From an uncultured Wohlfahrtiimonas sp. (GTDB lineage: Bacteria > Pseudomonadota > Gammaproteobacteria > Cardiobacteriales > Wohlfahrtiimonadaceae), in NCBI GenBank assembly GCA_947630895.1, contig CANRJJ010000004.1, positions 1 to 56,611 of the forward strand: 56,611 nucleotides of DNA, given 5' to 3'. Shown here one piece after another: positions 28,292-37,024 of this stretch. The notes beneath the pieces were generated by a model that made no database searches, was not told the origin of the DNA, and saw nothing but the letters and a program-made list of their open reading frames with translations. Each line of letters starts with the position of its first letter. Positions within the stretch are counted from its first letter, which is position 1. The translations under genes were made by a program, and so were the position numbers.

Positions 28292-29137
28292 ATGTCAATT
28301 CAGTATTTTTTACCACAGCGTTTAAGCTCATGGTGCATTCGTAAATTGACGAGAATTCGTACAGTTTGGTTCAAAAACTTATTCATCAAAGTATTTGCCA
28401 AGATGTATAAAATTAATTGGGAAGAGAGTAAATATAGTTCGCCAGAGGATTTTAAAACCTTCAATGAATTTTTTACACGACAATTAGAAGCAGATGCAAG
28501 ACCAATTGCAGATTCACCATTGGTATCTCCCGCAGATGGAAAAATTGCTGCATGTGGTCAACTAGAAAATACTCGATTCATTAAAGCAAAAGGTCATGAT
28601 TTTACTGTTGAAAGTTTGATAGCTGATCCTGAATTGGCACGAGATTTTAAAGATGGAAGTTTTGCGACCGTTTACTTATCGCCGAGTGATTATCATCGTG
28701 TGCATATGCCAGCAAAAGGAAAGCTGTTAAGAACTATTCATGTGCCAGGAAAGTTATACAGCGTTTCATTGAAAACAGCAGGGCAGATTCCTACATTGTT
28801 TGCGGAAAATGAGCGCTATGTTTGCTTGTTTGATACAGAGTACGGAAAAATGATTGTAATTTTAGTTGGAGCAATCAACGTTTCTAGTATGGCGACAGTA
28901 TGGGGTGGAGATGTTACGCCGCCTTATGGTCGAGTGATCGAGTATCAAACATATGATCGTGATATTGAATTGGATAAAGGCGCTGAAATGGGGCGTTTCA
29001 ATATGGGTTCAACGGCGATTGTATTGTTGGAAAAAAATAGTGAATTAGTCCTGAATGAAAGTTTAAAAGAAGGTGTTGGCATTAAAATGGGCGAGACATT
29101 ATTTAAGCTTTGCAATCCTCAGAGTAAAGTACTATAA
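28292..29137 (+). CDS. psd: Phosphatidylserine decarboxylase proenzyme
   Basis: Psd decarboxylates phosphatidylserine to phosphatidylethanolamine at the inner membrane. The 281-residue proenzyme cleaves itself at a Gly-Ser bond to create the pyruvoyl group: the site here is MGST with Ser240 (LGST in E. coli). Other landmarks are FNEFFTRQL (about 52-60), SPADGKIAACG (about 83-93) with the catalytic Asp, and YLSPSDYHRVHMP (about 129-141) with the His residues. It follows kdsB by 20 nt, grouping two envelope-lipid genes. Confidence 0.96.
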   Translation: MSIQYFLPQRLSSWCIRKLTRIRTVWFKNLFIKVFAKMYKINWEESKYSSPEDFKTFNEFFTRQLEADARPIADSPLVSPADGKIAACGQLENTRFIKAKGHDFTVESLIADPELARDFKDGSFATVYLSPSDYHRVHMPAKGKLLRTIHVPGKLYSVSLKTAGQIPTLFAENERYVCLFDTEYGKMIVILVGAINVSSMATVWGGDVTPPYGRVIEYQTYDRDIELDKGAEMGRFNMGSTAIVLLEKNSELVLNESLKEGVGIKMGETLFKLCNPQSKVL

Positions 29138-29235
29138 TTCACCGCTTGTATTTTTAGCGAAATACATTCCTTGTCTTACAGAAGATGATTTCTGGAGACT
29201 TTATTTGTTTAATAAATCCATAAGGAATTATGAAT

Positions 29236-29601
29236 ATGCGTCATTATGAAGTTGTATTCCTTGTTCACCCAGATCAAAGCGAACAAGTACCAGCAATGAT
29301 TGAGCGTTATCGTTCAGTTATTACTAACGAAGGTGGTCAAATTCACCGTTTAGAAGATTGGGGTCGTCGTCAATTGGCTTACCCAATTCAAAAATTACAC
29401 AAAGCTCATTACGTTTTAATGAACATTGAATGTAATGATCTTGCTCTTGAAGAATTACAAGGCATTTTCCGTTTCAATGATGCGATTTTACGCAACATGA
29501 TTATTCAAAAAGATGAAGCTATCACTGAGCCATCTATTTTAATTAAACCACAACGTGAAGAACGCTCAAATGATGAGTCTTCTGAAGCGGATGCGGAATA
29601 A
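29236..29601 (+). CDS. rpsF: 30S ribosomal protein S6
   Basis: S6 binds S18 on the platform of the 30S subunit. The ATG at 29236 ([19 protein letters not shown], 121 residues) matches the conserved start and places AAGGA 9 nt upstream; the ATG at 29230 leaves only 3 nt and is unlikely. The core ending in [20 protein letters not shown] is diagnostic; the acidic Ser/Glu-rich tail is normal. First of an rpsF-rpsR-rplI unit lacking priB. The leader 29138-29229 may hold the promoter; I could not identify the S6:S18 regulatory RNA with confidence. Confidence 0.98.
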   Translation: MRHYEVVFLVHPDQSEQVPAMIERYRSVITNEGGQIHRLEDWGRRQLAYPIQKLHKAHYVLMNIECNDLALEELQGIFRFNDAILRNMIIQKDEAITEPSILIKPQREERSNDESSEADAE

Positions 29602-29632
29602 TCTCATCATTTAGCACTAAGGAATTTAAATT

Positions 29633-29857
29633 ATGTCACGTTATTTTCGTCGTAAAAGATTCTGCCGTTTTACAGCAGAAAATGTAAAAGAAATTGATTA
29701 CAAAGATATCAATACCTTAAAAAACTACATTACTGAAACTGGGAAAATCATCCCAAGTCGTGTAACTGGAACGCAAGCTCGTTACCAAAGACAATTAGCG
29801 ACTGCGATCAAACGCGCTCGTTATATTGCATTGCTTCCATATTCTGACCAGCATTAA
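29633..29857 (+). CDS. rpsR: 30S ribosomal protein S18
   Basis: 74-residue S18, partner of S6. Starts [13 protein letters not shown] and contains [20 protein letters not shown], the family signature. AAGGAA lies before the ATG; spacing to rpsF is 31 nt and to rplI 15 nt. Confidence 0.98.
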   Translation: MSRYFRRKRFCRFTAENVKEIDYKDINTLKNYITETGKIIPSRVTGTQARYQRQLATAIKRARYIALLPYSDQH

Positions 29858-29872
29858 TTTTAAGGAGCAATC

Positions 29873-30319
29873 ATGCAAGTTATTTTATTAGAAAAAATCA
29901 ATAAGTTGGGTAAGCTTGGCGATACAGTTGAAGTAAAATCAGGTTATGCTCGTAACTTCTTGTTACCATTAGGTAAAGCGGCTGAAGCAACACCAGCTAA
30001 CTTGGCTAAATTAGAAGCACAACGTGCTGAATTAGAAGCTAAGCAAGCAGCTATTTTGGCTGATGCTACAGAACGTGGTGAAAAATTAAATGGCATCGTT
30101 ATCACAATGTCAGTTAAAGCAGGTTCAGAAGGCCGTTTATTCGGTGCTGTAACTAGCCAAGACATCGCTGAAGCTGTTACAAATGCAGGCGTTAAATTAG
30201 ACAAGCACGAAATTCGCATTGCTGACGGTTCAATCCGTAGCATTGGTGATCATGCTGTTGTATTAACATTGCACCCAGATGTAATCGTAAATATTCAAGT
30301 AAACGTAGTTGCTGAATAA
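29873..30319 (+). CDS. rplI: 50S ribosomal protein L9
   Basis: 148-residue L9, which binds 23S rRNA near the L1 stalk and projects from the ribosome. N-terminal domain MQVILLEKINKLGKLGDTVE with the following GYARNFLLP signature, a long charged connecting helix (about 41-75), and the C-terminal domain with SEGRLFGAVTSQDI. AAGGAG 6 nt before the ATG. Last gene of the operon, followed by a long perfect terminator stem. Confidence 0.98.
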   Translation: MQVILLEKINKLGKLGDTVEVKSGYARNFLLPLGKAAEATPANLAKLEAQRAELEAKQAAILADATERGEKLNGIVITMSVKAGSEGRLFGAVTSQDIAEAVTNAGVKLDKHEIRIADGSIRSIGDHAVVLTLHPDVIVNIQVNVVAE

Positions 30320-30330
30320 TTTACAGTAAA

Positions 30331-30376
30331 AGACAATAAAAAAGCCCCATCGTAAGATGGGGCTTTTTTATTGTCT
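30331..30376. terminator. Strong bidirectional terminator between rplI and the LysE-family gene
   Basis: A 20-bp perfect stem (30331-30350 with 30357-30376, loop CGTAAG) containing A6/T6 tracts in its arms, between convergent genes. It is the longest perfect stem in the window. Confidence 0.95.
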
Positions 30377-30466
30377 GGATAATTGAATAATATAGTTTTG
30401 TATTGAGCAGTAAGTAGATATCTTCACTGTACTTACTTTAGGTATGTATTTTTAGAGTGCCTTAAA

Positions 30467-31093
30467 TCAAATTGTGATCATAAAAGATTGGATGGATGTA
30501 AAGAGTCCATAAGCAGCAATAGCAATTAATAATGCGCCACAAGCACCGAGTACTTTAGGATAAATGGACTTTTTAGACAGCTGATTAAATCCAAGATAAA
30601 CGATCGATAAAGTTAAAAAGTCTAAAATAATCCATGTGACCACTAAAATCGATAAGCTCACATTTATATTGTCATGTACATTGATGAACTGTGGGAAAAA
30701 AGAAGAGAAGAAAATAATATCCTTAGGATTGGATATGCCAACTAAAAATCCTTTTTTAAATCCGCCATCTGCAGGTTTTAAATGACCATCGATGTTGTTA
30801 TTGTGAGTCAATGCTTCTTTTAAAATTTCATAGCCAAGATAAGCGATATACAATGAACCAAGGGCTTTGATTAATGTAAATACTAGCTCATTAATGCTGA
30901 GTGAGCCTTTCAAGATTAAGATAGACAATGTGATGAGTACTAATGACGCGATATTGGTGCCAAAAATCGTTTTAAGTGCCGCTTTGTAGCCATGCTTTAA
31001 TCCTGTGCTGGCCACTAAAATCATCACAGGGCCAGGCGTCGCGATCATAATAATGACCGTGATTGCATATAAGCTCAATTCTAAAATATTCAT
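30467..31093 (-). CDS. LysE/RhtB-family amino-acid exporter
   Basis: A 208-residue inner-membrane exporter with about six hydrophobic segments. The N-terminal family signature is evident: MIATPGPVMILVASTGLKHG around 17-36, and the mid-block ending in LGYEILKEAL. RhtB-type proteins export homoserine, threonine, lysine or similar compounds; the substrate cannot be read from the sequence. It is the last gene of the nadR-pnuC-exporter run (37-nt gap after pnuC). Confidence 0.92.
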   Translation of the reverse strand: MNILELSLYAITVIIMIATPGPVMILVASTGLKHGYKAALKTIFGTNIASLVLITLSILILKGSLSINELVFTLIKALGSLYIAYLGYEILKEALTHNNNIDGHLKPADGGFKKGFLVGISNPKDIIFFSSFFPQFINVHDNINVSLSILVVTWIILDFLTLSIVYLGFNQLSKKSIYPKVLGACGALLIAIAAYGLFTSIQSFMITI

Positions 31094-31130
31094 GAGTTAC
31101 TTCTAAGTAAGATTGTGAAAAGAGTAGGTA

Positions 31131-31829
31131 TTATGCGCTTGCTCTATTTTTTTTGGCAAACGTTTTCCATTCTAAAAGGCCATATGTAGAGTTGAAGAGA
31201 TAGATGCAATACTGTGCGCCAATAACAGGATTTGGATCGGGGCCTAAGAAGTTAAGAGATATGACAAAGATGTTCATAACAATCCATAAATACCAGTTGA
31301 AATCATATCTGAGCACTAGCAGAGTTTGAGCAGGCAGTGCAAGGCCAAAAATTATGCCGTTGGTGATTAATTGAGATGTTGTATTTTCAACGCCGCTAAG
31401 ATTAGTAATAAAAATAGTCAGCATAAAAACTGCAATAAAGGCTAACGCTACATAAAAGAATTGGCGTTTATTCAGTGAGCGGGTGATGACTTTATCAGAG
31501 TTATCATGATTTTTACGCCAAGTGAAAATCCCGTAAACATGTGTACCAAAGTTATAAATCGCAGGCATACCAGCGCCAATATTTCCGCCTAAGAAGTTGC
31601 CCATGCTCTCGCCAATCGCTGCTAATAATCCAAAGTAATTGCCCAGCGGATTTCTACGAGTGAATAAAATTACACAGAGCAGTCCTGTAATTGCACCAAA
31701 AAATGAGATGGAATAGCGTAAGTTTAATTCAGTGAAAGGATCGGTATAGAGAAAAGCGCTGATCACTAATATAAAGCAGAGATAAGGGTATAGTTTATGA
31801 CGGCCGATGGTAAGGATGATATTTGTCAT
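31131..31829 (-). CDS. pnuC: Nicotinamide riboside transporter PnuC
   Basis: PnuC is a SWEET-like facilitator that admits nicotinamide riboside, which is then trapped by phosphorylation. The 232-residue protein has about seven hydrophobic segments. Family features include the NFLGGNIGAGMPAIYNFG stretch around 78-95 followed by YGIFTWRKN, the region with substrate-binding Trp and Asn residues. It lies 36 nt after nadR, which encodes the kinase that traps the substrate, so the two form an NAD salvage unit. The closest candidate regulator is the Rrf2 gene upstream of nadR and the HTH of NadR itself. Confidence 0.93.
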   Translation of the reverse strand: MTNIILTIGRHKLYPYLCFILVISAFLYTDPFTELNLRYSISFFGAITGLLCVILFTRRNPLGNYFGLLAAIGESMGNFLGGNIGAGMPAIYNFGTHVYGIFTWRKNHDNSDKVITRSLNKRQFFYVALAFIAVFMLTIFITNLSGVENTTSQLITNGIIFGLALPAQTLLVLRYDFNWYLWIVMNIFVISLNFLGPDPNPVIGAQYCIYLFNSTYGLLEWKTFAKKNRASA

Positions 31830-31865
31830 TATTATGGTGCTCCTTATAAGGATTGGATAGTGAGA

Positions 31866-33098
31866 TTATAGAGAGGATTTTAAAATTCCATCTACCAGTT
31901 CTATGCATTGTAGGTAACGTTCATCATACTGATCAGAGGTGATTTCAACATAAGGAATATTGTTTTTATTTAAAATCAGTTTGAGTAGTGCTTGAAAGTC
32001 TTTTCTTGCTTGATTAGAGCCTAGATGACGCATGCCATCAGCAACCCAAGGGGTGTTATTTTCTAAGAGTATGACAAGATCAAAGCGATAGTTTTCAATC
32101 ATCGCTTGAACAGAAGGATGAGGCTTGCCTTCGTATTGAATGCAGAACGCTTGAGTGGAAACAAAATCAGTATCTATAAAGGTGATTTTATTGGCATGTT
32201 TTACTGCAAAATCAATGTATTGTGCCTGTCCTAAGGCAATTTTATTATAATCATCAAATTGCAGAGCGCGCTCATCGCCACCTAAGTGCTTAAAGACATA
32301 TTCTCGGCCATATTCCCATGCGCTTGATGTGTTAAACATATTGGCTAATTTATTCACCATAGTGCTTTTGCCGCTAGATTCACCACCTAAAATTGCAATG
32401 GTTTTCACAAAGAAAGGTTTAACTTCAGTTGGAATGTATTCCCAATGAGCCAAAGGCGCTCGGCGAATATCTTCACTACAAATGCTCATGAATGTGCGTT
32501 CAGGGTCAATGATTTTAGTGGGGAGATTTAAGTATTGCTGATAAAAATCGACATCTTTATGTTCGCTGCTATAAATAATATCAGGCTCGATATTGTGAGA
32601 TTGTAGGAAGTAATCAACCTTTTCAGCCCAAATTGATTGATCTTCAATCGCATCGGTTAGATTTTCTTCATCGATATAGTGAATGTGAATATTTTTTTGA
32701 TATTTAAATGTTTGCAGTAACCATCTTAAACGATCCTTTAGAGAAGGCTGACGGCTCATGGCGCTATCTTTAAACGATTGGTCATCTCGCTGTTTGTTAT
32801 AACGCAGAATGATGTGCAGTTCATCCAATTGGCTAATGGCACGTTGAATTAAATAAATATGCCCTGTATGCAATGGATAAAAAGCCCCAAAAATCAGCCC
32901 AACTGTTTTACTTTTCTCTTGTGGATTGATATTGAGGTATTGGTAAAGTGCATTTAATTTGGTAGCACTGGGGTTTTTAACTTTATTGTTGAGTAATTGG
33001 CTTAAATAGCCTTTAGTCATGTCGCAATGATCAGCAACATTCTGCAAAGTCAGTCCTTTGCTTTTGATAATTTTTTTGATGTAGGCAACATTAATCAT
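31866..33098 (-). CDS. nadR: Trifunctional NadR: HTH regulator, NMN adenylyltransferase, ribosylnicotinamide kinase
   Basis: NadR joins a DNA-binding domain, an NMN adenylyltransferase and a nicotinamide riboside kinase. I start at ATG 33098 (410 residues), with GAGGA 8-9 nt upstream; a start at 33128 would add ten residues. Domains: HTH at 1-55 (LQNVADHCDMTKGYLSQLLN), adenylyltransferase with GAFYPLHTGH at 71-80 and its late ISxxxxR-like part ICSEDIRRAP, and kinase with P-loop GGESSGKST near 238-246. All three active modules look intact. It is upstream of pnuC, so NadR may repress its own NAD salvage operon, as in enterobacteria for other targets. Confidence 0.95.
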   Translation of the reverse strand: MINVAYIKKIIKSKGLTLQNVADHCDMTKGYLSQLLNNKVKNPSATKLNALYQYLNINPQEKSKTVGLIFGAFYPLHTGHIYLIQRAISQLDELHIILRYNKQRDDQSFKDSAMSRQPSLKDRLRWLLQTFKYQKNIHIHYIDEENLTDAIEDQSIWAEKVDYFLQSHNIEPDIIYSSEHKDVDFYQQYLNLPTKIIDPERTFMSICSEDIRRAPLAHWEYIPTEVKPFFVKTIAILGGESSGKSTMVNKLANMFNTSSAWEYGREYVFKHLGGDERALQFDDYNKIALGQAQYIDFAVKHANKITFIDTDFVSTQAFCIQYEGKPHPSVQAMIENYRFDLVILLENNTPWVADGMRHLGSNQARKDFQALLKLILNKNNIPYVEITSDQYDERYLQCIELVDGILKSSL

Positions 33099-33172
33099 TA
33101 TATTTTTCCTCAAACAATTTTCATGCATTATACATAAAAATGTTTAATATATAAAACAAAATGATCTTTTAT

Positions 33173-33595
33173 TTATGATTTGATTAGGCTGATTAAACTT
33201 GGGTTGCCAATAACATCTGATAAATAGTAGCCATCTAATACTTGTAAGAAGCTATTTAATGCATCTGCCATAATCTTATTGATGCGGCATTGTGTCGAAA
33301 TAACACAGTGATTATCATCACTGTGGCATTCAATAATCGACATTTGCTCAAAATCTCTAACCAATTGCCCTAGATTAATGTGAAAAGGATCATTGCCGAG
33401 TTTTAATCCACCTTGATTGCCGCGAATACTGGCTAGATAGCCTAATTTTGTGAGCTTTGCGATGACTTTGGTTAAATGACTGCGGGAAATATCATAGTAA
33501 TCTGAAATTTCTGAAATATTGACCAATCGCTCAGAATGAATGGAGGTATAAATCAGAGTTTTGAAAGCGTAGTCAGTTTGTTGAGTCAGTTGCAT
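33173..33595 (-). CDS. Rrf2-family regulator, NsrR-like (iron-sulfur sensing)
   Basis: A 140-residue winged-helix protein. The N-terminal helix-turn-helix (about 26-55, ISDYYDISRSHLTKVIAKL) and wing (RGNQGGLKLG) fit NsrR. Three cysteines in the cluster loop, Cys90, Cys97 and Cys103, match the three-cysteine pattern of NsrR (91, 96, 102 in E. coli) but with one extra residue between the first two. NsrR binds a 4Fe-4S cluster and derepresses nitric oxide defence genes. None of those (hmp, ytfE, norB) is here. The gene is 74 nt upstream of nadR in the same direction, preceded by a terminator. Confidence 0.85.
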   Translation of the reverse strand: MQLTQQTDYAFKTLIYTSIHSERLVNISEISDYYDISRSHLTKVIAKLTKLGYLASIRGNQGGLKLGNDPFHINLGQLVRDFEQMSIIECHSDDNHCVISTQCRINKIMADALNSFLQVLDGYYLSDVIGNPSLISLIKS

Positions 33596-33643
33596 GGTGA
33601 GTATTGGTGCGAAAAACAGGTTAAGGCGCTGATTGTATCAGAA

Positions 33644-33674
33644 AAACCCCAATGTGGTTGATGCATTGGGGTTT
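33644..33674 (-). terminator. Terminator after the MscS-like gene
   Basis: An 11-bp perfect stem (33644-33654 with 33664-33674) with five thymines at its minus-strand end. It separates the MscS-like gene from the downstream Rrf2 gene. Confidence 0.85.
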
Positions 33675-33700
33675 AGCTGTTGATTTATTATGAGATTAAT

Positions 33701-35365
33701 TTATTTTTGCTCGATCGCATATTTGGTGATTGAGGTGATCTCCCAATTATTCTCTTTAGCAGTTTGCAGACAGCCTTTTTGGATGGTGCGCAAAAGAGAA
33801 GATCTATAATCAGTTGCAAAAGATCCCATGGATGCTGAAATCATAAAAATAGCATTGCCATTATCATTTAAACGGCTGAAATCAACGGTTAATGACTTCA
33901 TTGCTTTGTATGCATCAGGCTGTTTATCAGCAATAAATTGAGTTAGGTTTGCGTGTAATATCTCAATAGCTTCATCAACACCCTTTTGAAGGCTATTAAT
34001 GTTAATGGAAAATTCAGTAGAAGTGCTGTAGCCATAAGTAATGTTCGTGATCTTATCTTTCATGAAATCTTTGGATGGGTAGATGACTTCAGTACCAGAG
34101 GCGATCAGATAAACATATTCAGGTGTTTGTCGCTGTACCTTATAAGTATTTCCATTTGGTAAAATTACGACATCGTTCACAATGGTTGGAAACCATGTTT
34201 CGTCCATTTTGATTGGGCGAGAGATCATATTATTGAGATGATCAATCGTTAAGCGCATTGTGCCATTTTCCAATAAAGGATTCACAAGATAAACAGTATA
34301 AAGATTGATGCGATTGATTCTCCAAGGTAGATCATTGTATAGCACGCGTTCGCCTTCGCGCGCTTGTCCCATATTTAAGAAAATACGCATCTTCATAAAA
34401 TATTTAGGGATAGAGTTTCTAGAAGAAACGAGGAAGGCTAATATGATGAGTATCGCAACACCAAATAAAACCATATCACCAGATGAATAGAGAATGGCTA
34501 AAGTGATGGTCGCGATGATTAAAATTGTTATCACTTGATAGAGCAAGATAAAAATGCGCCATCTAATGGAGATGATGTTTTTTTCACGTGATTCTAATAA
34601 AACCAACAAGCGATTAAAGCCATATAACAAAATAGAGGCAGAAGCGATGGTGATGAGTAATAGCAATCCACGACCTTTAATGAATCCCCAAGTGCCTTTG
34701 GTTAAGCGAGTTAAGAAATCTTCTTTGGTGGTGAGTTCATCCAATTTTAATTCAGTTAATCTACGTTCGCGTTCTAACTCTTTGTGAAGGCTGCTCCAAT
34801 TTTCTTGAATGCTTTGTAAGCTTTTTTGTGCATTTGCAGGTAAATCGGTTTTCTGTATTGCATCAAAAGTGACGATACCTTTGTTTAACTGATCTAAGCG
34901 AGCATCAATTTCCTTTTGTTCTAAGCGTAAGAGATCACGTTTTCTAGGTGCATCAGTAATTTTTTTCATTTCGGCAAATACAGGTTGCGCGATTTGAATG
35001 AGTTCTTTTTGCCAGTTGTAATCTTCAGTTTGTTGTACAACTTGCTTTGCAGGTGTTTCAAAGCGGGCAATATCGATGCCGCCCAATGAAATTTTTTCAA
35101 AGAGTTCAGTGTATTCTCTGATTTGAGCATTGATGCGCTTTAAATTCTCTTCTAATTCTAATCTGTGATCTTCTTCGGTCTCTGTTTTTATCTCTTTATT
35201 GAGTTCTTCTCTTTTTATCTGCAAATCTTGCAAATCTGTAGAGATTGTCAGTAGTTGCTCGGTAATATTGTTAGGATTTTCAGTGGCTGCGAAAGATGAT
35301 GGAATAAAAAAGATATTCAGCAGTAACATGATGATGGTAAAGGGTAAAACACGGTAGCTTCGCAT
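33701..35365 (-). CDS. MscS-like membrane protein with periplasmic coiled coil
   Basis: A 554-residue envelope protein. Seen: signal peptide (1-27, cleaved after SSFAA), a highly charged coiled-coil region (about 30-220), four hydrophobic segments between about 228 and 320, and a soluble C-terminal part with beta-rich MscS-like features (GERVLYNDLPWRI around 345-357; LPNGNTYKV; a helical end). It is most like distant mechanosensitive-channel family members, but I do not see the glycine/alanine-rich pore helix of MscS, so channel activity is uncertain. It stands as a single gene with its own terminator, and its promoter in 35366-35530 is divergent from pepD. Confidence 0.7.
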   Translation of the reverse strand: MRSYRVLPFTIIMLLLNIFFIPSSFAATENPNNITEQLLTISTDLQDLQIKREELNKEIKTETEEDHRLELEENLKRINAQIREYTELFEKISLGGIDIARFETPAKQVVQQTEDYNWQKELIQIAQPVFAEMKKITDAPRKRDLLRLEQKEIDARLDQLNKGIVTFDAIQKTDLPANAQKSLQSIQENWSSLHKELERERRLTELKLDELTTKEDFLTRLTKGTWGFIKGRGLLLLITIASASILLYGFNRLLVLLESREKNIISIRWRIFILLYQVITILIIATITLAILYSSGDMVLFGVAILIILAFLVSSRNSIPKYFMKMRIFLNMGQAREGERVLYNDLPWRINRINLYTVYLVNPLLENGTMRLTIDHLNNMISRPIKMDETWFPTIVNDVVILPNGNTYKVQRQTPEYVYLIASGTEVIYPSKDFMKDKITNITYGYSTSTEFSININSLQKGVDEAIEILHANLTQFIADKQPDAYKAMKSLTVDFSRLNDNGNAIFMISASMGSFATDYRSSLLRTIQKGCLQTAKENNWEITSITKYAIEQK

Positions 35366-35530
35366 TGGTTTCTCCTAAGGTAATAATTTTGAAAAACAGT
35401 ATAGCATCCTCTTAAATGGCAGGCTTTAGGAGATTTTGTTGAGAAAGGTAAGAGAGTTCTTTATGATGAGCGTTGGTTAATGGACGGAATTTATTCGGCC
35501 TTATTTTAAAAGAGAGTAGAAGGGATTGTT

Positions 35531-36979
35531 ATGTCAGATATTTTGAAATTATCACCAGAATTAGTTTGGAAGCATTTTTATGAGATGAATCAAATACCGA
35601 GACCTTCTAAGAAAGAAGAGAAAATTCAAGCTCATTTTAAAGCAGAGGCGGAAAAAAGAGGGTTAGAAGTTCTGCAAGATGAAATTGGTAACTTATTAAT
35701 CCGTAAGCCTGCAACTAAAGGTTATGAAAATGCACCTGCAGTAATCATTCAAGGTCATACGGATATGGTTTGCCAAAAAAATGATGGTACTGAACATGAT
35801 TTTGATAAAGATCCAATTGATATGTACATCGATGGTGATTGGTTAAAGGCACGAGGTACAACATTGGGCGCTGATAATGGTATCGGTGTTGCGATGGGTA
35901 TGGCGATTTTGGATGATCCTGAAGCTGAACATGGTCCTTTAGAAATATTGCTAACAGTGGATGAAGAAGCTGGAATGGGCGGCGTTCGTGCGATGAAATC
36001 TGATTGGTTGCAAGGTAAATATCTTATTAATTTAGACAGTGAAGATTTAGGTAAATGCTTCGTTGGCTGTGCAGGTGGTGTCGATATTAGTTACAGCGCA
36101 GGTTTAGATTATGATTCAAGCGAATATGGTAAGTTTGCCAAAATCACTTTGAAAGGTTTAAAAGGTGGGCACTCAGGTATTGATATTAATACAGGCAGAG
36201 AAAGTGCCAATAACTTGTTAGCAGAGTGCTTGAGCTCATTGTCTCAGCAAATGCCGATTCGTTTAGTGTCTTTCGTTGGCGGAACATTGCGCAATGCTTT
36301 AACAAGAGAAGCTAACGCGATTATTGCCTATGATGAAACTCATGAGGCATTCATGAATGAGCATTTGGCTAATTGGCAAAAGCATTTGGAATTGAGATTG
36401 AAAAATATTGATGAAGCTGTTGAATTAACACAAGCAGAGGCAGAAAGTGCGCCTGCGTTATCTTCTCAAGATTCGCATAAAGTATTGGCTTTTTTGACTC
36501 TGTTACCACAAGGTGTTTTAAAACAATCGGCGATTTTACCAGTTGTTGAAACGAGTTGTAATATTGGTACGGTTTCGATCACTGAGAAAGGTGGGTTGAA
36601 TATTGGTCTATTGGCTAGATTCTTAACAGATGAAGGTCGTGAAATGATTAAAGTTAAAACTCGTAATTTGGGAGAATTGGCGGGTTATTTCTGGCAAGCA
36701 AAAAATGAGTACCCATCTTGGACGCCAAATTTAGATTCTAAACCACTTAAAGTGTTGCAAGAAATTTATCAAGCGCAACATGGCAAAACTATGGATGTTG
36801 AAGTCATTCATGCAGGCTTAGAAACAGGATTGATTGGTAAATTATATCCAGATTTAGAAATGGTAAGCTTTGGCCCGACAATCAAAGGCGCTCACTCACC
36901 AGATGAAAAAGTTAATATTCCTGCGGTTGCAGAGATCTATAGCTTAACGAAAGAGTTGCTGAAAGCATTAAAAGACTAA
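35531..36979 (+). CDS. pepD: Aminoacyl-histidine dipeptidase (beta-alanyl-histidine dipeptidase, peptidase D)
   Basis: Cytosolic dinuclear-zinc M20 peptidase that cleaves Xaa-His and other unspecific dipeptides. 482 residues (E. coli 485). Metal-site motifs: QGHTDMVCQ (around 76-84), GADNGIGVAMG (around 115-125), the catalytic glutamates in LLTVDEEAGMGGV (around 143-155), NLDSEDLG (around 171-178), and the late His in KGAHSPDEK (around 456-464). The inserted dimerisation domain with the GGHSGIDINTGR segment is present. It is monocistronic, with AAGGGAT before the ATG. Confidence 0.95.
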   Translation: MSDILKLSPELVWKHFYEMNQIPRPSKKEEKIQAHFKAEAEKRGLEVLQDEIGNLLIRKPATKGYENAPAVIIQGHTDMVCQKNDGTEHDFDKDPIDMYIDGDWLKARGTTLGADNGIGVAMGMAILDDPEAEHGPLEILLTVDEEAGMGGVRAMKSDWLQGKYLINLDSEDLGKCFVGCAGGVDISYSAGLDYDSSEYGKFAKITLKGLKGGHSGIDINTGRESANNLLAECLSSLSQQMPIRLVSFVGGTLRNALTREANAIIAYDETHEAFMNEHLANWQKHLELRLKNIDEAVELTQAEAESAPALSSQDSHKVLAFLTLLPQGVLKQSAILPVVETSCNIGTVSITEKGGLNIGLLARFLTDEGREMIKVKTRNLGELAGYFWQAKNEYPSWTPNLDSKPLKVLQEIYQAQHGKTMDVEVIHAGLETGLIGKLYPDLEMVSFGPTIKGAHSPDEKVNIPAVAEIYSLTKELLKALKD

Positions 36980-36985
36980 GTAATG

Positions 36986-37024
36986 AAAACCTCTTTTAAA
37001 TCTTTATTTAAAAGGGGTTTTTTT
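36986..37024 (+). terminator. Terminator after pepD, overlapping the end of waaL
   Basis: A stem of about 15 bp with a G-U pair (36986-37000 with 37006-37020) followed by thymines. It reaches two bases into the convergent waaL gene. Confidence 0.82.

Noticed and set aside
29138-29235. S6:S18 autoregulatory RNA in the rpsF leader
   Set aside because: A small hairpin around CAGAA/TTCTG is present but the conserved CCG bulge motif could not be identified with confidence.
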